Shown: piece by piece, positions 1 through 7,921 of the stretch
Position numbering within the stretch: position 1 is the stretch's first letter
Layout of the letters: each line of letters opens with the position of its first letter
NCBI RefSeq assembly: GCF_000525855.1
Contig: NZ_AODE01000025.1
Span: 1 to 42,732 of the forward strand
Origin: Listeria cornellensis FSL F6-0969
GTDB lineage: Bacteria; Bacillota; Bacilli; Lactobacillales; Listeriaceae
Length of the DNA stretch: 42,732 nt
Reading direction: 5' to 3'
Program-made: the position numbers and the translations under genes
The notes under the pieces: generated by a model
Databases searched by the model: none
The model's input: only the letters and a program-made list of their open reading frames with translations
What the model was told of the DNA's origin: nothing

Positions 1-57
1 TCTATTTTTGAAACACCAGCAGCTATCGTGGACTTTATTGCGAAACAACGAAATTAA
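1..57 (+). CDS. C-terminal end of an unidentified upstream gene (partial)
   Basis: Frame 1 is open from the window edge and codes for about 18 residues ending in IAKQRN before a TAA at 55-57. The residues (SIFETPAAIVDFIAKQRN) resemble an ordinary cytosolic enzyme tail, but the fragment is too short to assign a family. Its position just upstream of a teichoic-acid export cluster on the same strand suggests a cell-wall polymer gene, which is inference only. The 140 bases that follow (58-197) hold no gene. They contain a small hairpin at 154-168 without a T-tract, so it is not a convincing terminator. Confidence 0.35.
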   Translation, partial: SIFETPAAIVDFIAKQRN

Positions 58-197
58 ACGAAACCGACCAAACAAGGACTATAAAAACATACAAGCCTTA
101 TAAATATTTTAACAAAAGCAAAAAATTTGTCAACGAAATTGAGAACTTATTGACCGCAACATTTGCGGGCTAGGTTCTGGACACGAGGAGAGAAATT

Positions 198-1271
198 ATG
201 ATAAGCGATATCATTATTGAAAAACTGGACACATCCCACCTAGCCTATATGAATGGCAAACTGGTAGTAAACTTTAAAGCATTGTTCATGCTAAAAGCCA
301 GCTATACGTATGCTTATTATATCTACTACAATGACCAAATCATCGAGCGCCAGTGGTATCAACCAATCGACAAACAACAAGTGACGGTGAACTACCAACC
401 AATCCGGAGCGGTGCTTATAAAATCCGCTTGTTCTTGAAAAAAGACGATATGGTGATTATTAATAAATTGACCAATATGCTAAACGTCGATGTGACGAAT
501 CAACAAACGGTAACGACAACTTTAGAAAAAGAAGAAATCTACTACAACGACAATCCCGTTAAATTCCTATTCCAACGAGCTAGAACTCCCTCGGATAAAC
601 TGTTGATTTCCTTCTCTGGCCTACACTCGAATGAATTCTGCGGCGGGGCTCCTGTTTATAACCACTTCCGAACATTATGGCCGTGTGACGTGAATAAACT
701 TTTCATTTTAGACGAATACAAAGGGCAGTTTTGCTATTACATGGGTCACGATTGCCGCTCAGATTACGAACGCTCGGTGATTGCGCTTATCATGACCAAA
801 GCAAATGAACTCGGTATTTCATCACGAAACATCATTGCATCAGGCTCCAGTAAAGGCGGCGCTGCATCTCTATATTTTGCGATGAAATATCATTTCGGAA
901 CCGCAATCGTTGGCGCACCACAAGTTTTCATCGCCCAATATTTAAAACAGCTCGCTGTGGATGGGCCTTATGTTCATGTACGTAAAGCGTTGGACAAAAT
1001 GTTAGGGGAAGATAAGGAGACCGGCGAAAAATATTATGACGAACTAATTATGAACCTTGTCGACACAAATACAACATTCCCAGCATTCACTTTTCACGTC
1101 GGGCAGGGTGATTTTCATTACAAACAACACCTACAACCACTTCTGCAAAAACTCGATAAAAAAGGAGTCGCGTACGAGCTAGATTTACAAGATTACAGCG
1201 ATCACAATCAAACCGGACAGTATTACGCGCCATTTCTGTTCGAAACAGTTTCTAAAATGATTCAAAAATAG
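198..1271 (+). CDS. Alpha/beta-hydrolase-fold protein, Asp2/XcbB-like
   Basis: The 357-residue protein has a beta-rich N-terminal half (residues 1-120) and a hydrolase-like C-terminal half. A nucleophile elbow of GxSxG type is visible as GSSKG at 216-220, putting the candidate nucleophile at Ser218. His336, in DHNQTG near the C-terminus, and an acidic residue around Asp305 could complete a triad. Similar architecture is known in accessory-Sec Asp2 and capsule XcbB/CpsF proteins, where such domains act on surface glycans. No signal peptide is seen, so it is probably cytoplasmic. The start is supported by an AGGAG at 185-189. The gene ends 17 bases before tagG, so it likely belongs to the same wall-polymer operon. 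Acyl or glycan modification of the exported polymer is inferred, not shown. Confidence 0.65.
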   Translation: MISDIIIEKLDTSHLAYMNGKLVVNFKALFMLKASYTYAYYIYYNDQIIERQWYQPIDKQQVTVNYQPIRSGAYKIRLFLKKDDMVIINKLTNMLNVDVTNQQTVTTTLEKEEIYYNDNPVKFLFQRARTPSDKLLISFSGLHSNEFCGGAPVYNHFRTLWPCDVNKLFILDEYKGQFCYYMGHDCRSDYERSVIALIMTKANELGISSRNIIASGSSKGGAASLYFAMKYHFGTAIVGAPQVFIAQYLKQLAVDGPYVHVRKALDKMLGEDKETGEKYYDELIMNLVDTNTTFPAFTFHVGQGDFHYKQHLQPLLQKLDKKGVAYELDLQDYSDHNQTGQYYAPFLFETVSKMIQK

Positions 1272-1288
1272 GAAGAAGTGAACGAGAA

Positions 1289-2098
1289 GTGAGAGAAACG
1301 GTTCAAATTTTAAAAGAACAGGTTCAACATTTCCATAAAATCACTCGGATTGCTAGGTACGATCAGCGAGCAGCATATCAGAGTCACTATTTGGGAATGG
1401 TGTGGGAAGTGCTTAGTCCGACGCTCCAAGTGCTTATTTTATATTTCGTGTTTGGCATTCGGATGAACGGCGCGGGATCGATGGCAGAAGGAGTTCCTTA
1501 CATTGTTTGGATGCTCGCTGGCGTAATACCTTGGTTTTTCATCAGCGCTATCATCATTTCTGGTGCAAACTCGATTTACAGTAACGTGAGTTTGGTGTCG
1601 CGCGTGAAGTTTCCAATGAGCATTTTGCCATCCATTACAATTTTTAAATCCTTATATAGTTACGTGACAATGCTCGTCATACTACTCGGCTTCTTATTTC
1701 TCAATCACATTTACCCGACGATTTATTGGACACAGTTTTTCTACTATTTCGCGTGTATGTGCTTGTTCCTATACGCCGTGTCGCTTCTGAATGCAACGAT
1801 CACGATTCTATTTCGCGATTATCAACTCATGATTGGCTCCGTGATGCGTCTCCTGTTTTTCGTATCGGGTGCCGTCATGGATGTCGCCGCGGATCCCGAT
1901 TCCCTCATGACTAAAATTTTAAAACTCAATCCGATTGTGTATATCATCGAAGGATTCCGCGATAGCTTTTTCTCACGGCAGTGGTTTTTCCAGGAACCTT
2001 GGTGGACCGCCTATTTCTGGGGAATGACACTGTTCGTGCTCGGTGTAGGATCAGTATTACATCTACGCTTTAAAGACCGCTTCGTGGATTATTTATAG
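1289..2098 (+). CDS. tagG: Teichoic acid ABC exporter, permease TagG
   Basis: The 269-residue integral membrane protein has about six hydrophobic segments (roughly residues 38-57, 69-95, 115-138, 148-172, 180-200 and 238-258). It belongs to the ABC-2 family of polysaccharide and teichoic acid permeases: typical features are the N-terminal amphipathic stretch followed by YLGMVWEVLSP and the PIVYIIEGFRD segment before the last helix. It pairs with TagH to flip undecaprenyl-linked wall teichoic acid to the outer face. The start is GTG at 1289 with only a weak purine-rich Shine-Dalgarno. It lies 17 bases after the hydrolase gene and 15 bases before tagH, which supports co-transcription and possibly coupling. 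Length is usual for the family. Confidence 0.88.
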   Translation: MRETVQILKEQVQHFHKITRIARYDQRAAYQSHYLGMVWEVLSPTLQVLILYFVFGIRMNGAGSMAEGVPYIVWMLAGVIPWFFISAIIISGANSIYSNVSLVSRVKFPMSILPSITIFKSLYSYVTMLVILLGFLFLNHIYPTIYWTQFFYYFACMCLFLYAVSLLNATITILFRDYQLMIGSVMRLLFFVSGAVMDVAADPDSLMTKILKLNPIVYIIEGFRDSFFSRQWFFQEPWWTAYFWGMTLFVLGVGSVLHLRFKDRFVDYL

Positions 2099-2113
2099 AG
2101 AGGAAGAACAAAG

Positions 2114-3091
2114 ATGACAGAAAGCATGGTGTCCGTCACGCACGTATCCAAACAATATAGCATGATCACAAGCCCTGCAAAACAGCTCCGTGGTCTATTA
2201 AAATCAAACCGCGAGAAGCCAACGTTTCTTGCTTTGCGAGATGTTTCTTTCGAAGTTGGGCCCGGAGAAACGGTCGGCCTCATCGGGCTAAACGGCTCCG
2301 GCAAATCGACGCTAACCAATATATTGGCGGGTATCATCCAACCGACGCATGGCAAAGTACACACGCGCGGCGAAGTATCTCTGCTCGCAATCGGAGCTGG
2401 CCTCAAACCAACACTTTCTGGCATGGAGAACATTCGAATGAAATGTCTTATGCTCGGCTATTCCAATCAACAAATTGCTGAGATGATTCCAGCTATTACC
2501 GATTTTGCCGATTTACACGACTTTATCGATCAACCCATCAAGCGATACTCCAGTGGTATGAAAGCGCGGCTAGGTTTTGCAATCGCCGTTCAAATCGACC
2601 CAGATATCCTGATTATAGACGAAGCTTTATCCGTCGGGGATACGACTTTTTACACAAAATGTACCGACAAAATTGAGCAGTTTCAAGAAGAAGGCAAAAC
2701 GATTTTCTTTGTCAGTCACGCGCTTAGCCAAGTCCGCACTATGTGTGATCGAATCATCTGGCTTCATTACGGTGAAGTAAGGCTCGATGGACCAGCCGAA
2801 GAAGTAGGTCTAGAATACAGCAAATTTGTTCACCATTTTAATAAATTATCCAAAGAAGAAAAAACGGAATACCAACAAAACCTCAAGAAACGTCAAAATA
2901 ATACCAATCAAATAGATACACCGCGCACTTACAAACAAGACAAAGCAAACGGCGGTTTTCGTCAGTCGACAATTGTTTACCTCAGTATTCTCTGGACATT
3001 TACCATTTTCAGTGCTATCGCAATGGAATCTGGAATGTTTTTCACGAAATTACAAGAAATAATCGCAAATATTCTCCAATTTGGAGGATAA
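2114..3091 (+). CDS. tagH: Teichoic acid ABC exporter, ATP-binding protein TagH
   Basis: This 325-residue ABC ATPase has a Walker A motif GLNGSGKST at 58-66, signature YSSGMKARL at 145-153, Walker B ILIIDE at 165-170 and an H-loop at His202. It energises TagG. Beyond the ATPase domain (about 1-245) come a charged linker and one hydrophobic helix at about 286-304, followed by a short tail. B. subtilis TagH is much longer, with an extracytoplasmic C-terminal extension. Here the membrane helix is kept but the outer domain is almost absent. An AGAGAGGAAG Shine-Dalgarno precedes the ATG. The gene is 15 bases downstream of tagG, and the epimerase gene follows 47 bases later. Confidence 0.88.
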   Translation: MTESMVSVTHVSKQYSMITSPAKQLRGLLKSNREKPTFLALRDVSFEVGPGETVGLIGLNGSGKSTLTNILAGIIQPTHGKVHTRGEVSLLAIGAGLKPTLSGMENIRMKCLMLGYSNQQIAEMIPAITDFADLHDFIDQPIKRYSSGMKARLGFAIAVQIDPDILIIDEALSVGDTTFYTKCTDKIEQFQEEGKTIFFVSHALSQVRTMCDRIIWLHYGEVRLDGPAEEVGLEYSKFVHHFNKLSKEEKTEYQQNLKKRQNNTNQIDTPRTYKQDKANGGFRQSTIVYLSILWTFTIFSAIAMESGMFFTKLQEIIANILQFGG

Positions 3092-3138
3092 AGAGCATGA
3101 GATACGCAAGCTTATAATAAATGAAGGAGGCAACAAAC

Positions 3139-4102
3139 ATGAAAAATCGAGTTTTGGTAACAGGTGGCGCAGGCTTCATCGGTTCCCATATTTGTGAAAT
3201 GTATATAGAAGAAGGTTACGAGGTGCTTTGTGTCGATAACTTATCTTCTGGTAAGGTAGACAATATTTGTCTCTTGCTTGCCGAAGAACGTTTCACTTTT
3301 GTGGAAGCCGATATTAAAGATAGCGCTAAAATGATGGCTATTTTTGAATCATTTCGACCGAATATTATCAATCATCACGCAGCACAAAAATCGGTTGTCA
3401 GCTCCATCGAAGACCCCATTTACGACCTAAATATCAATCTTGGCGGCCTACTTGTCCTACTCCGATGCATACAAAAATTTCCAATCGAAAAATTTATTTA
3501 CGTCTCTTCTGGTGGTGCCTTAAGCAAAGTAATCGAAGGTACTGAAAAATCAAAAGAGAGTGATACCCCACAACTTCTATCCCCATACGCTATTACTAAA
3601 TACGCAGGCGAAAAATATTTAGACATCTATGCAAGCACTTATGGCTTTGAATATACTGTTTTACGTTATGCTAACATCTATGGACCACGTCAAATTCCAG
3701 ATGGTGAGTGCGGAGTTGTTCCGATTTTTGTGAATAACATCTTGGCGAATAAGCCGTCTGTGTTAATGACGTATGCTGATATGCCAAAAGGTTGCACACG
3801 GGATTACGTATATGTTGGGGATGTGGTAGAAGCGAACCGATTAGTTTCTGAAAAAGCAGTCAATACTGTTCTTAACATCGGAACAGGAGATGAGATTGCG
3901 ATTTTAGACATTTACAACACGATTTTAGATGTATTTGAAAAAAAATGTTACGATTACGGTGGAAGGGCCACGTGCAGGAGATGTTAAACGCTCTGTTTTA
4001 GCTAGTGACCGCGCGAAAGAACTAACGGGATGGACCAATAAAGTGAGCTTGAAAGAAGGACTGATAGCTTTAAAGCAGTCCTTGCTACAGCAACAAGTAT
4101 AA
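3139..4102 (+). CDS. NAD-dependent nucleotide-sugar epimerase (GalE family), probable 1-base indel
   Basis: The protein is a short-chain dehydrogenase-type sugar epimerase. The Rossmann motif GGAGFIG is at residues 9-15, an SSGG substrate segment is near 123-126, and the catalytic pair is Tyr150/Lys154 (YAITK). I choose ATG 3139 because AAGGAGG at 3124-3130 lies just upstream; the ATG at 3121 overlaps that site. The frame stops early at 3987 because of an A8 run at 3938-3945. With seven A the frame continues (VTITVEGPRAGDV...) to TAA at 4102, giving about 320 residues, the normal family length. It probably supplies a UDP-sugar epimer for the polymer exported by TagGH. The exact sugar cannot be told from sequence. 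Confidence 0.78.
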
Positions 4103-4145
4103 AAAGAGAAATAGGTTACGTGAAAATTAAAAGGAGGCATTCATT

Positions 4146-4838
4146 ATGCTACAAACATTTGGTGTTGAAATCGACGAAAATTTCCTGGAAATATTACTGT
4201 TTTCCAATAAATCATTTGATAAATATTCCAAAAAGAAAGTACTACCAGCTAAAACAGTTATTGATTCCACGGTGACAGATAATCGTTCCTTTATTTATAT
4301 AGAGAAAGGGTTAACCAAAATTGTGGCAAGTCATAACACGAAAGAAACAACTATTTCATTCTCTGGAGATGGCGAATTTATAGGGTTTGCATCATTATTA
4401 TCAAGAGGATGCAACCAGTTTGAATTAGAAACGATTTCTGAAACGACGGCATATTTTATCGATCCGTACTTCGTTTTAAATGTTATCGATGAATCAGGTT
4501 GGGGGACCTCAATTCTACTAAAAATCATTGAAAATCTAACACAATCCGTGAACTATTATGGCAAATTTAATCTATTACCAGCGAAAGCAAAAGTAGCAGC
4601 ATCTTTGTTGCACTTGGAATCTAAAAAGTTAGGCAAATCAGAAGGTCATTTACTAAAAGAAATTTGTCAACATCATTTGGCTAGCTATTGCCAAATCACA
4701 CGCGAGTATGCAACGACGATACTGTCCAAGTTTGAAGAGGAAGGGCTCGTCAAGCTAACGCCTAAACCAATTACAATTTTAGATATACAAGCGCTAAAAG
4801 AAATGGTCGGCTTTGAAGTAACTGGATCGCTGCATTAA
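4146..4838 (+). CDS. Crp/Fnr-family transcription regulator (PrfA-like)
   Basis: The 230-residue protein has an N-terminal cyclic-nucleotide-binding-like beta-barrel (about residues 20-125), a long dimer helix, and a C-terminal winged helix-turn-helix (about 165-220; HLASYCQITREYATTILSKFEEEGLVKL). No cysteine cluster for an Fe-S centre is evident, so it is unlikely to be a classical FNR. Listeria carry many such PrfA-like paralogues with unknown effectors. A strong AAAAGGAGG precedes the ATG. It is followed by its own terminator, so it is probably monocistronic or the last gene after the epimerase. Targets cannot be inferred; the adjacent VTC/DUF4956 pair is a candidate only by position. Confidence 0.8.
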   Translation: MLQTFGVEIDENFLEILLFSNKSFDKYSKKKVLPAKTVIDSTVTDNRSFIYIEKGLTKIVASHNTKETTISFSGDGEFIGFASLLSRGCNQFELETISETTAYFIDPYFVLNVIDESGWGTSILLKIIENLTQSVNYYGKFNLLPAKAKVAASLLHLESKKLGKSEGHLLKEICQHHLASYCQITREYATTILSKFEEEGLVKLTPKPITILDIQALKEMVGFEVTGSLH

Positions 4839-4873
4839 TGGATAAAGAAAATAAAGTTTAGAATACAAGCCCG

Positions 4874-4908
4874 GAAGCGTAGCCCATTTTCGAGGTACGC
4901 TTCTTTTT
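4874..4908 (+). terminator. Rho-independent terminator after Crp/Fnr gene
   Basis: The stem GAAGCGTA (4874-4881) pairs with TACGCTTC (4896-4903) and is followed directly by five T. It separates the regulator from the VTC gene. Confidence 0.8.
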
Positions 4909-4927
4909 ATAGGAAAGGTGAGTAGTA

Positions 4928-5638
4928 ATGCAGATTTTTGAAAGGAAAGAAAAGAAGTACATCTTAAGTGAGGAGAAATATATCTTGCTGATAGACAGAA
5001 TTTCTGAGCACATGAAAGAAGATAAGTACGGCTTACACACGATTTGTTCGCTTTATTATGACACAAATAACTACGATTTAATTAAGCGATCGAGTGAAAA
5101 GCCGACATTCAAGGAGAAGTTCAGAGTTCGCACATATGGGGTTCCAAGCATTGATCAGATGGTCTATTTAGAAATTAAGAAAAAACTAAAAGGAATTGTC
5201 TATAAACGAAGAATTTCGATGCGCCTGAGTCAAGTGGACGCGTATATGAAAAGTAATGAAGAGCAACAATTTGACGACAGACTAAATCAACAAATCAGCA
5301 ACGAGATTTTTTGGCTAAAGAAAAAAGAGACAATCGCGCCTAAAGTTATCATTTCGTATGATAGAAGAGCTTTTAGCGCATACAAAGAGGACGAGTTTAG
5401 AGTAACATTTGATGCGAAAATAAGGTGGCGCAACGACGATCTCCAGTTGGCAAATGGTCACGATGGGGAACTTGTGGCACCAGAAATAGATGTATTAATG
5501 GAAGTGAAATCACTACATGCCTATCCTTTATGGTTTGTAAGAATACTTTCAGAATTGGATCTTTATCCATCTAAATTTTCCAAATATGAGCAAGTATATA
5601 AACGATATTTAACGAATCAGAAAGTAGGAGTTTTGTAA
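4928..5638 (+). CDS. VTC-domain protein, polyphosphate polymerase-like
   Basis: The 236-residue protein matches the VTC (vacuolar transporter chaperone) catalytic domain, a member of the triphosphate-tunnel-metalloenzyme fold. Visible hallmarks are the N-terminal charged strand FERKEKKY (residues 4-11), the CSLYYDTNNYDL segment, FRVRTYG, the basic strand YLEIKKKLKGIVYKRR, and late acidic strands ending in LMEVK. In yeast Vtc4 this tunnel makes polyphosphate from ATP; bacterial relatives are less studied. The stop overlaps the start of the DUF4956 gene (TAATG), indicating translational coupling. The Shine-Dalgarno AGGAAAGGTG lies at 4911-4920. No other polyphosphate gene is present in the window. 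Confidence 0.8.
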   Translation: MQIFERKEKKYILSEEKYILLIDRISEHMKEDKYGLHTICSLYYDTNNYDLIKRSSEKPTFKEKFRVRTYGVPSIDQMVYLEIKKKLKGIVYKRRISMRLSQVDAYMKSNEEQQFDDRLNQQISNEIFWLKKKETIAPKVIISYDRRAFSAYKEDEFRVTFDAKIRWRNDDLQLANGHDGELVAPEIDVLMEVKSLHAYPLWFVRILSELDLYPSKFSKYEQVYKRYLTNQKVGVL

Positions 5639-6315
5639 TGTTAGAAGATGTAGTAGAAAGTTCAATGATGAACGTAGATGTGTGGCAAATAATAATGTAT
5701 AGTGGGGCTTCGGTTCTTTTAGGGGTTTTGGTTGCGTGCGTTCATATGTACCGCAACACGTATTCGCAAAGTTTCATCGTAACGTTGACGATTTTACCAA
5801 TCTTGGTGCAATCCGTTATCATGCTTGTCAATGGGAATGTTGGTACAGGTATCGCTGTTTTGGGGGCATTCAGCTTAATTCGGTTCCGTTCTGTAGCAGG
5901 CGGTGCGCGCGAAATTAGTAGTATTTTTTGGTCTATGGGAATTGGCCTCGCGACTGGAATGGGATATCTTATGTACGCGCTCATTTTCTCTGCCTTTGTT
6001 GCGATTGTTCTGATTGTTTTAACACGCACCAAATTCGGTTCAAAAAGTAAAGTGGCTGAGCGAAGCCTTCGTATTTCGATTCCTGAGGATATTGATTACG
6101 CGAATCTTTTCGATGATTTATTGCAAAATTACGGGTATGAGATCTCGCTTGAGCAAGTTCGAACAACGAATATGGGGAGTTTGATGGAGTTACGTTATTA
6201 TATTAAACTGAAAAACATCGAGCAAGAGAAAGAGCTTATCGATGCTATCCGAACTAAAAATGGGAATCTACCAGTTATCTCAGGTCGCGTTTCAAGTATT
6301 AAAGCAGAATTATAA
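5638..6315 (+). CDS. DUF4956 integral membrane protein, partner of VTC protein
   Basis: This 225-residue protein has a short N-terminus, four to five hydrophobic segments (about residues 18-36, 44-62, 64-82, 98-116, 118-135) and a soluble C-terminal domain of about 85 residues. The conserved block GTGIAVLGAFSLIRFRS with a nearby GGAREI is typical of DUF4956. The start overlaps the VTC stop by one base. In other bacteria DUF4956 and VTC-domain genes are commonly adjacent. A plausible model is a membrane channel or anchor for the polymer made by the VTC protein, by analogy with the yeast VTC complex; this is inference. A terminator follows 17 bases downstream, so the two genes form a closed unit. 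Confidence 0.78.
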   Translation: MLEDVVESSMMNVDVWQIIMYSGASVLLGVLVACVHMYRNTYSQSFIVTLTILPILVQSVIMLVNGNVGTGIAVLGAFSLIRFRSVAGGAREISSIFWSMGIGLATGMGYLMYALIFSAFVAIVLIVLTRTKFGSKSKVAERSLRISIPEDIDYANLFDDLLQNYGYEISLEQVRTTNMGSLMELRYYIKLKNIEQEKELIDAIRTKNGNLPVISGRVSSIKAEL

Positions 6316-6331
6316 TTTTATGTAAATGTGA

Positions 6332-6363
6332 GAGTCTAGGATTATAGCCTAGGCTCTTGTTTT
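6332..6363 (+). terminator. Terminator of the VTC-DUF4956 unit
   Basis: GAGTCTAGG (6332-6340) pairs with CCTAGGCTC (6348-6356), with one G-T wobble, and is followed by TTGTTTT. Confidence 0.75.
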
Positions 6364-6498
6364 GCAAGAATAGGTGAAAAGATAAATTTGTATATAAAAA
6401 TCAAATAATTAATGTTTTCTTTCTGTTTTCTATACTTTCTATTTAATTTTCTCAGATAGAATAGAGTTTGTGACAAATAAATAAGAGGAGTTGAAAAA

Positions 6499-7424
6499 AT
6501 GTTTTTCAAAAAAAAGTTTATTAGGACTGATGTTACTTTTTGCGGTAACGGCAACGGTGGCGTGCGGTATGGCTGACAAGGATGCGGCAGCTACTAACAC
6601 CAAAAAAGAGACAAAGCAGGAAACAACAATGGCAAAGGCTAATGCGGAGTTGAAAAAACTAGAGGAGAAGTATGGGGCAACGTTGGGTATTTACGCTGTC
6701 AACACGGCGAATAATCAAAAAATCAGCTATAACGACCAAGAACGATTTGCCTACGTGTCTACTTATAAAGCGATTGCTGGGGGATTATTACTTAAAAATT
6801 TAACAGCAGAACAGTTGAATAAGCGTGTCTATTTCTCAAAAGAAGATTTAGTCGATTATTCACCAGTCACAGAAAAGCACGTAGAAAGTGGTATGACGGT
6901 AAAAGAAATCATTAACGCAGCCATGACATATAGCGATAATACAGCAGGGAATATCTTATTCCACCAATTGAGTGGTCCTAAAGGCTATCAAAAAGAGCTT
7001 GCAAAAATTGGAGACAAAACAACGCAGGCAAATCGATTTGAACCGGAATTAAATGAAGCTGTGCCAGGAGATAAGCGTGATACAACGACTCCTGAGGCGA
7101 TGGCGAAAGTATTATCATTCCTCGTAACAAAAGGGAATATGGCATCTGATCGATTCGATTATTTCAAGCAAACATTGATTGATAATACGACTGGCGATAA
7201 ATTAATTCGGGCTGGTATTCCAGAAGGTTACGCGGTTGGAGATAAAACTGGTGCTGGGTCATACGGCACAAGGAACGATATCGCGGTCATCTATCCGAAA
7301 GACAAGGATGGCAAACCGTTAGTATGGGTTATCTATTCCAAAAAAAGCGGGCAAAGACGATGAATACAACGATCAATTGATAGCAGATGCTGCAAAAGTA
7401 CTTAGTAACTATTTTTCTTTATAA
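6499..7424 (+). CDS. Class A beta-lactamase, lipoprotein; two probable homopolymer indels
   Basis: All class A serine beta-lactamase motifs are present. In repaired numbering these are S-x-x-K as STYK (87-90), SDN (145-147), E-x-x-L-N as EPELN (181-185) and KTG (249-251, followed by AGSYGTRND). A lipoprotein signal ends at Cys22 (TVAC), so it is probably membrane-anchored like BlaP/PenP. ATG 6499 has AGAGGAG 9 bases upstream, but the open frame lies one base off. One base too many in the T5/A8 stretch 6502-6515 explains this. A second extra A in 7340-7346 makes an early stop at 7363; the repaired tail (AGKDDEYNDQLI...) runs to TAA at 7424. No blaI/blaR genes are adjacent. If expressed it should hydrolyse penicillins; activity is not provable from sequence. 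Confidence 0.88.
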
Positions 7425-7445
7425 TGCATTTCATCAGATTGAGAA

Positions 7446-7483
7446 AAAGGAAACGCGTGTTTTGCGGGTTTCCTTTTTTTTTT
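7446..7483 (+). terminator. Terminator after beta-lactamase
   Basis: AAAGGAAAC (7446-7454) pairs with GTTTCCTTT (7468-7476), and the T-run continues to 7483. Confidence 0.8.
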
Positions 7484-7921
7484 CTGGCGTCGAGCTAGAA
7501 AATTGTTATGCATGAATCTATAACCATTTTGGGATAAAAAAAGAAATCAATGTGGTGCGGTTTAGGACCTTTTTATGGTATTATTAGAGATGAAAATAAT
7601 AGTGAGAATGAGGATAGCGAAAGGGGATGCGGAATATCATTTACAGTTGCATTTTTCACACTATTTACAATTAGTCGCTGATTGCACATCATCGTAAAAA
7701 ACATAATAAGGCTAGAACAACTCGTAAATCTTGAAATGATGCTATTTTTGATCAGGAATATTTATTGGAGGGGTTGTAGTCTTTTTTTTTCGGGAATAGA
7801 TAGAATAGTTGACTGATCGTTACATAAACCACCAAGACACGAATTGTAAGATTACTTTAATAATGCCATTATTTTAAAGATAGAATCACGAATTTGGAAA
7901 CAGAGTGTGGAGGTAATCAGG
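7484..7921 (+). other. Non-coding interval upstream of the P-type ATPase
   Basis: About 440 bases carry no convincing gene. A 29-codon open frame beginning near 7605 lacks a Shine-Dalgarno. A TATTAT at about 7578-7583 could be a -10 element, but no good -35 is seen. The length suggests a long leader or lost sequence; I recognise no riboswitch class. Confidence 0.4.

Noticed and set aside
154-168. Hairpin before the first complete gene as terminator of the partial gene
   Set aside because: The stem is only 6 bp and has no T-tract.
7605-7694. A 29-codon open frame in the gap before the P-type ATPase
   Set aside because: No ribosome binding site and no recognisable sequence features.
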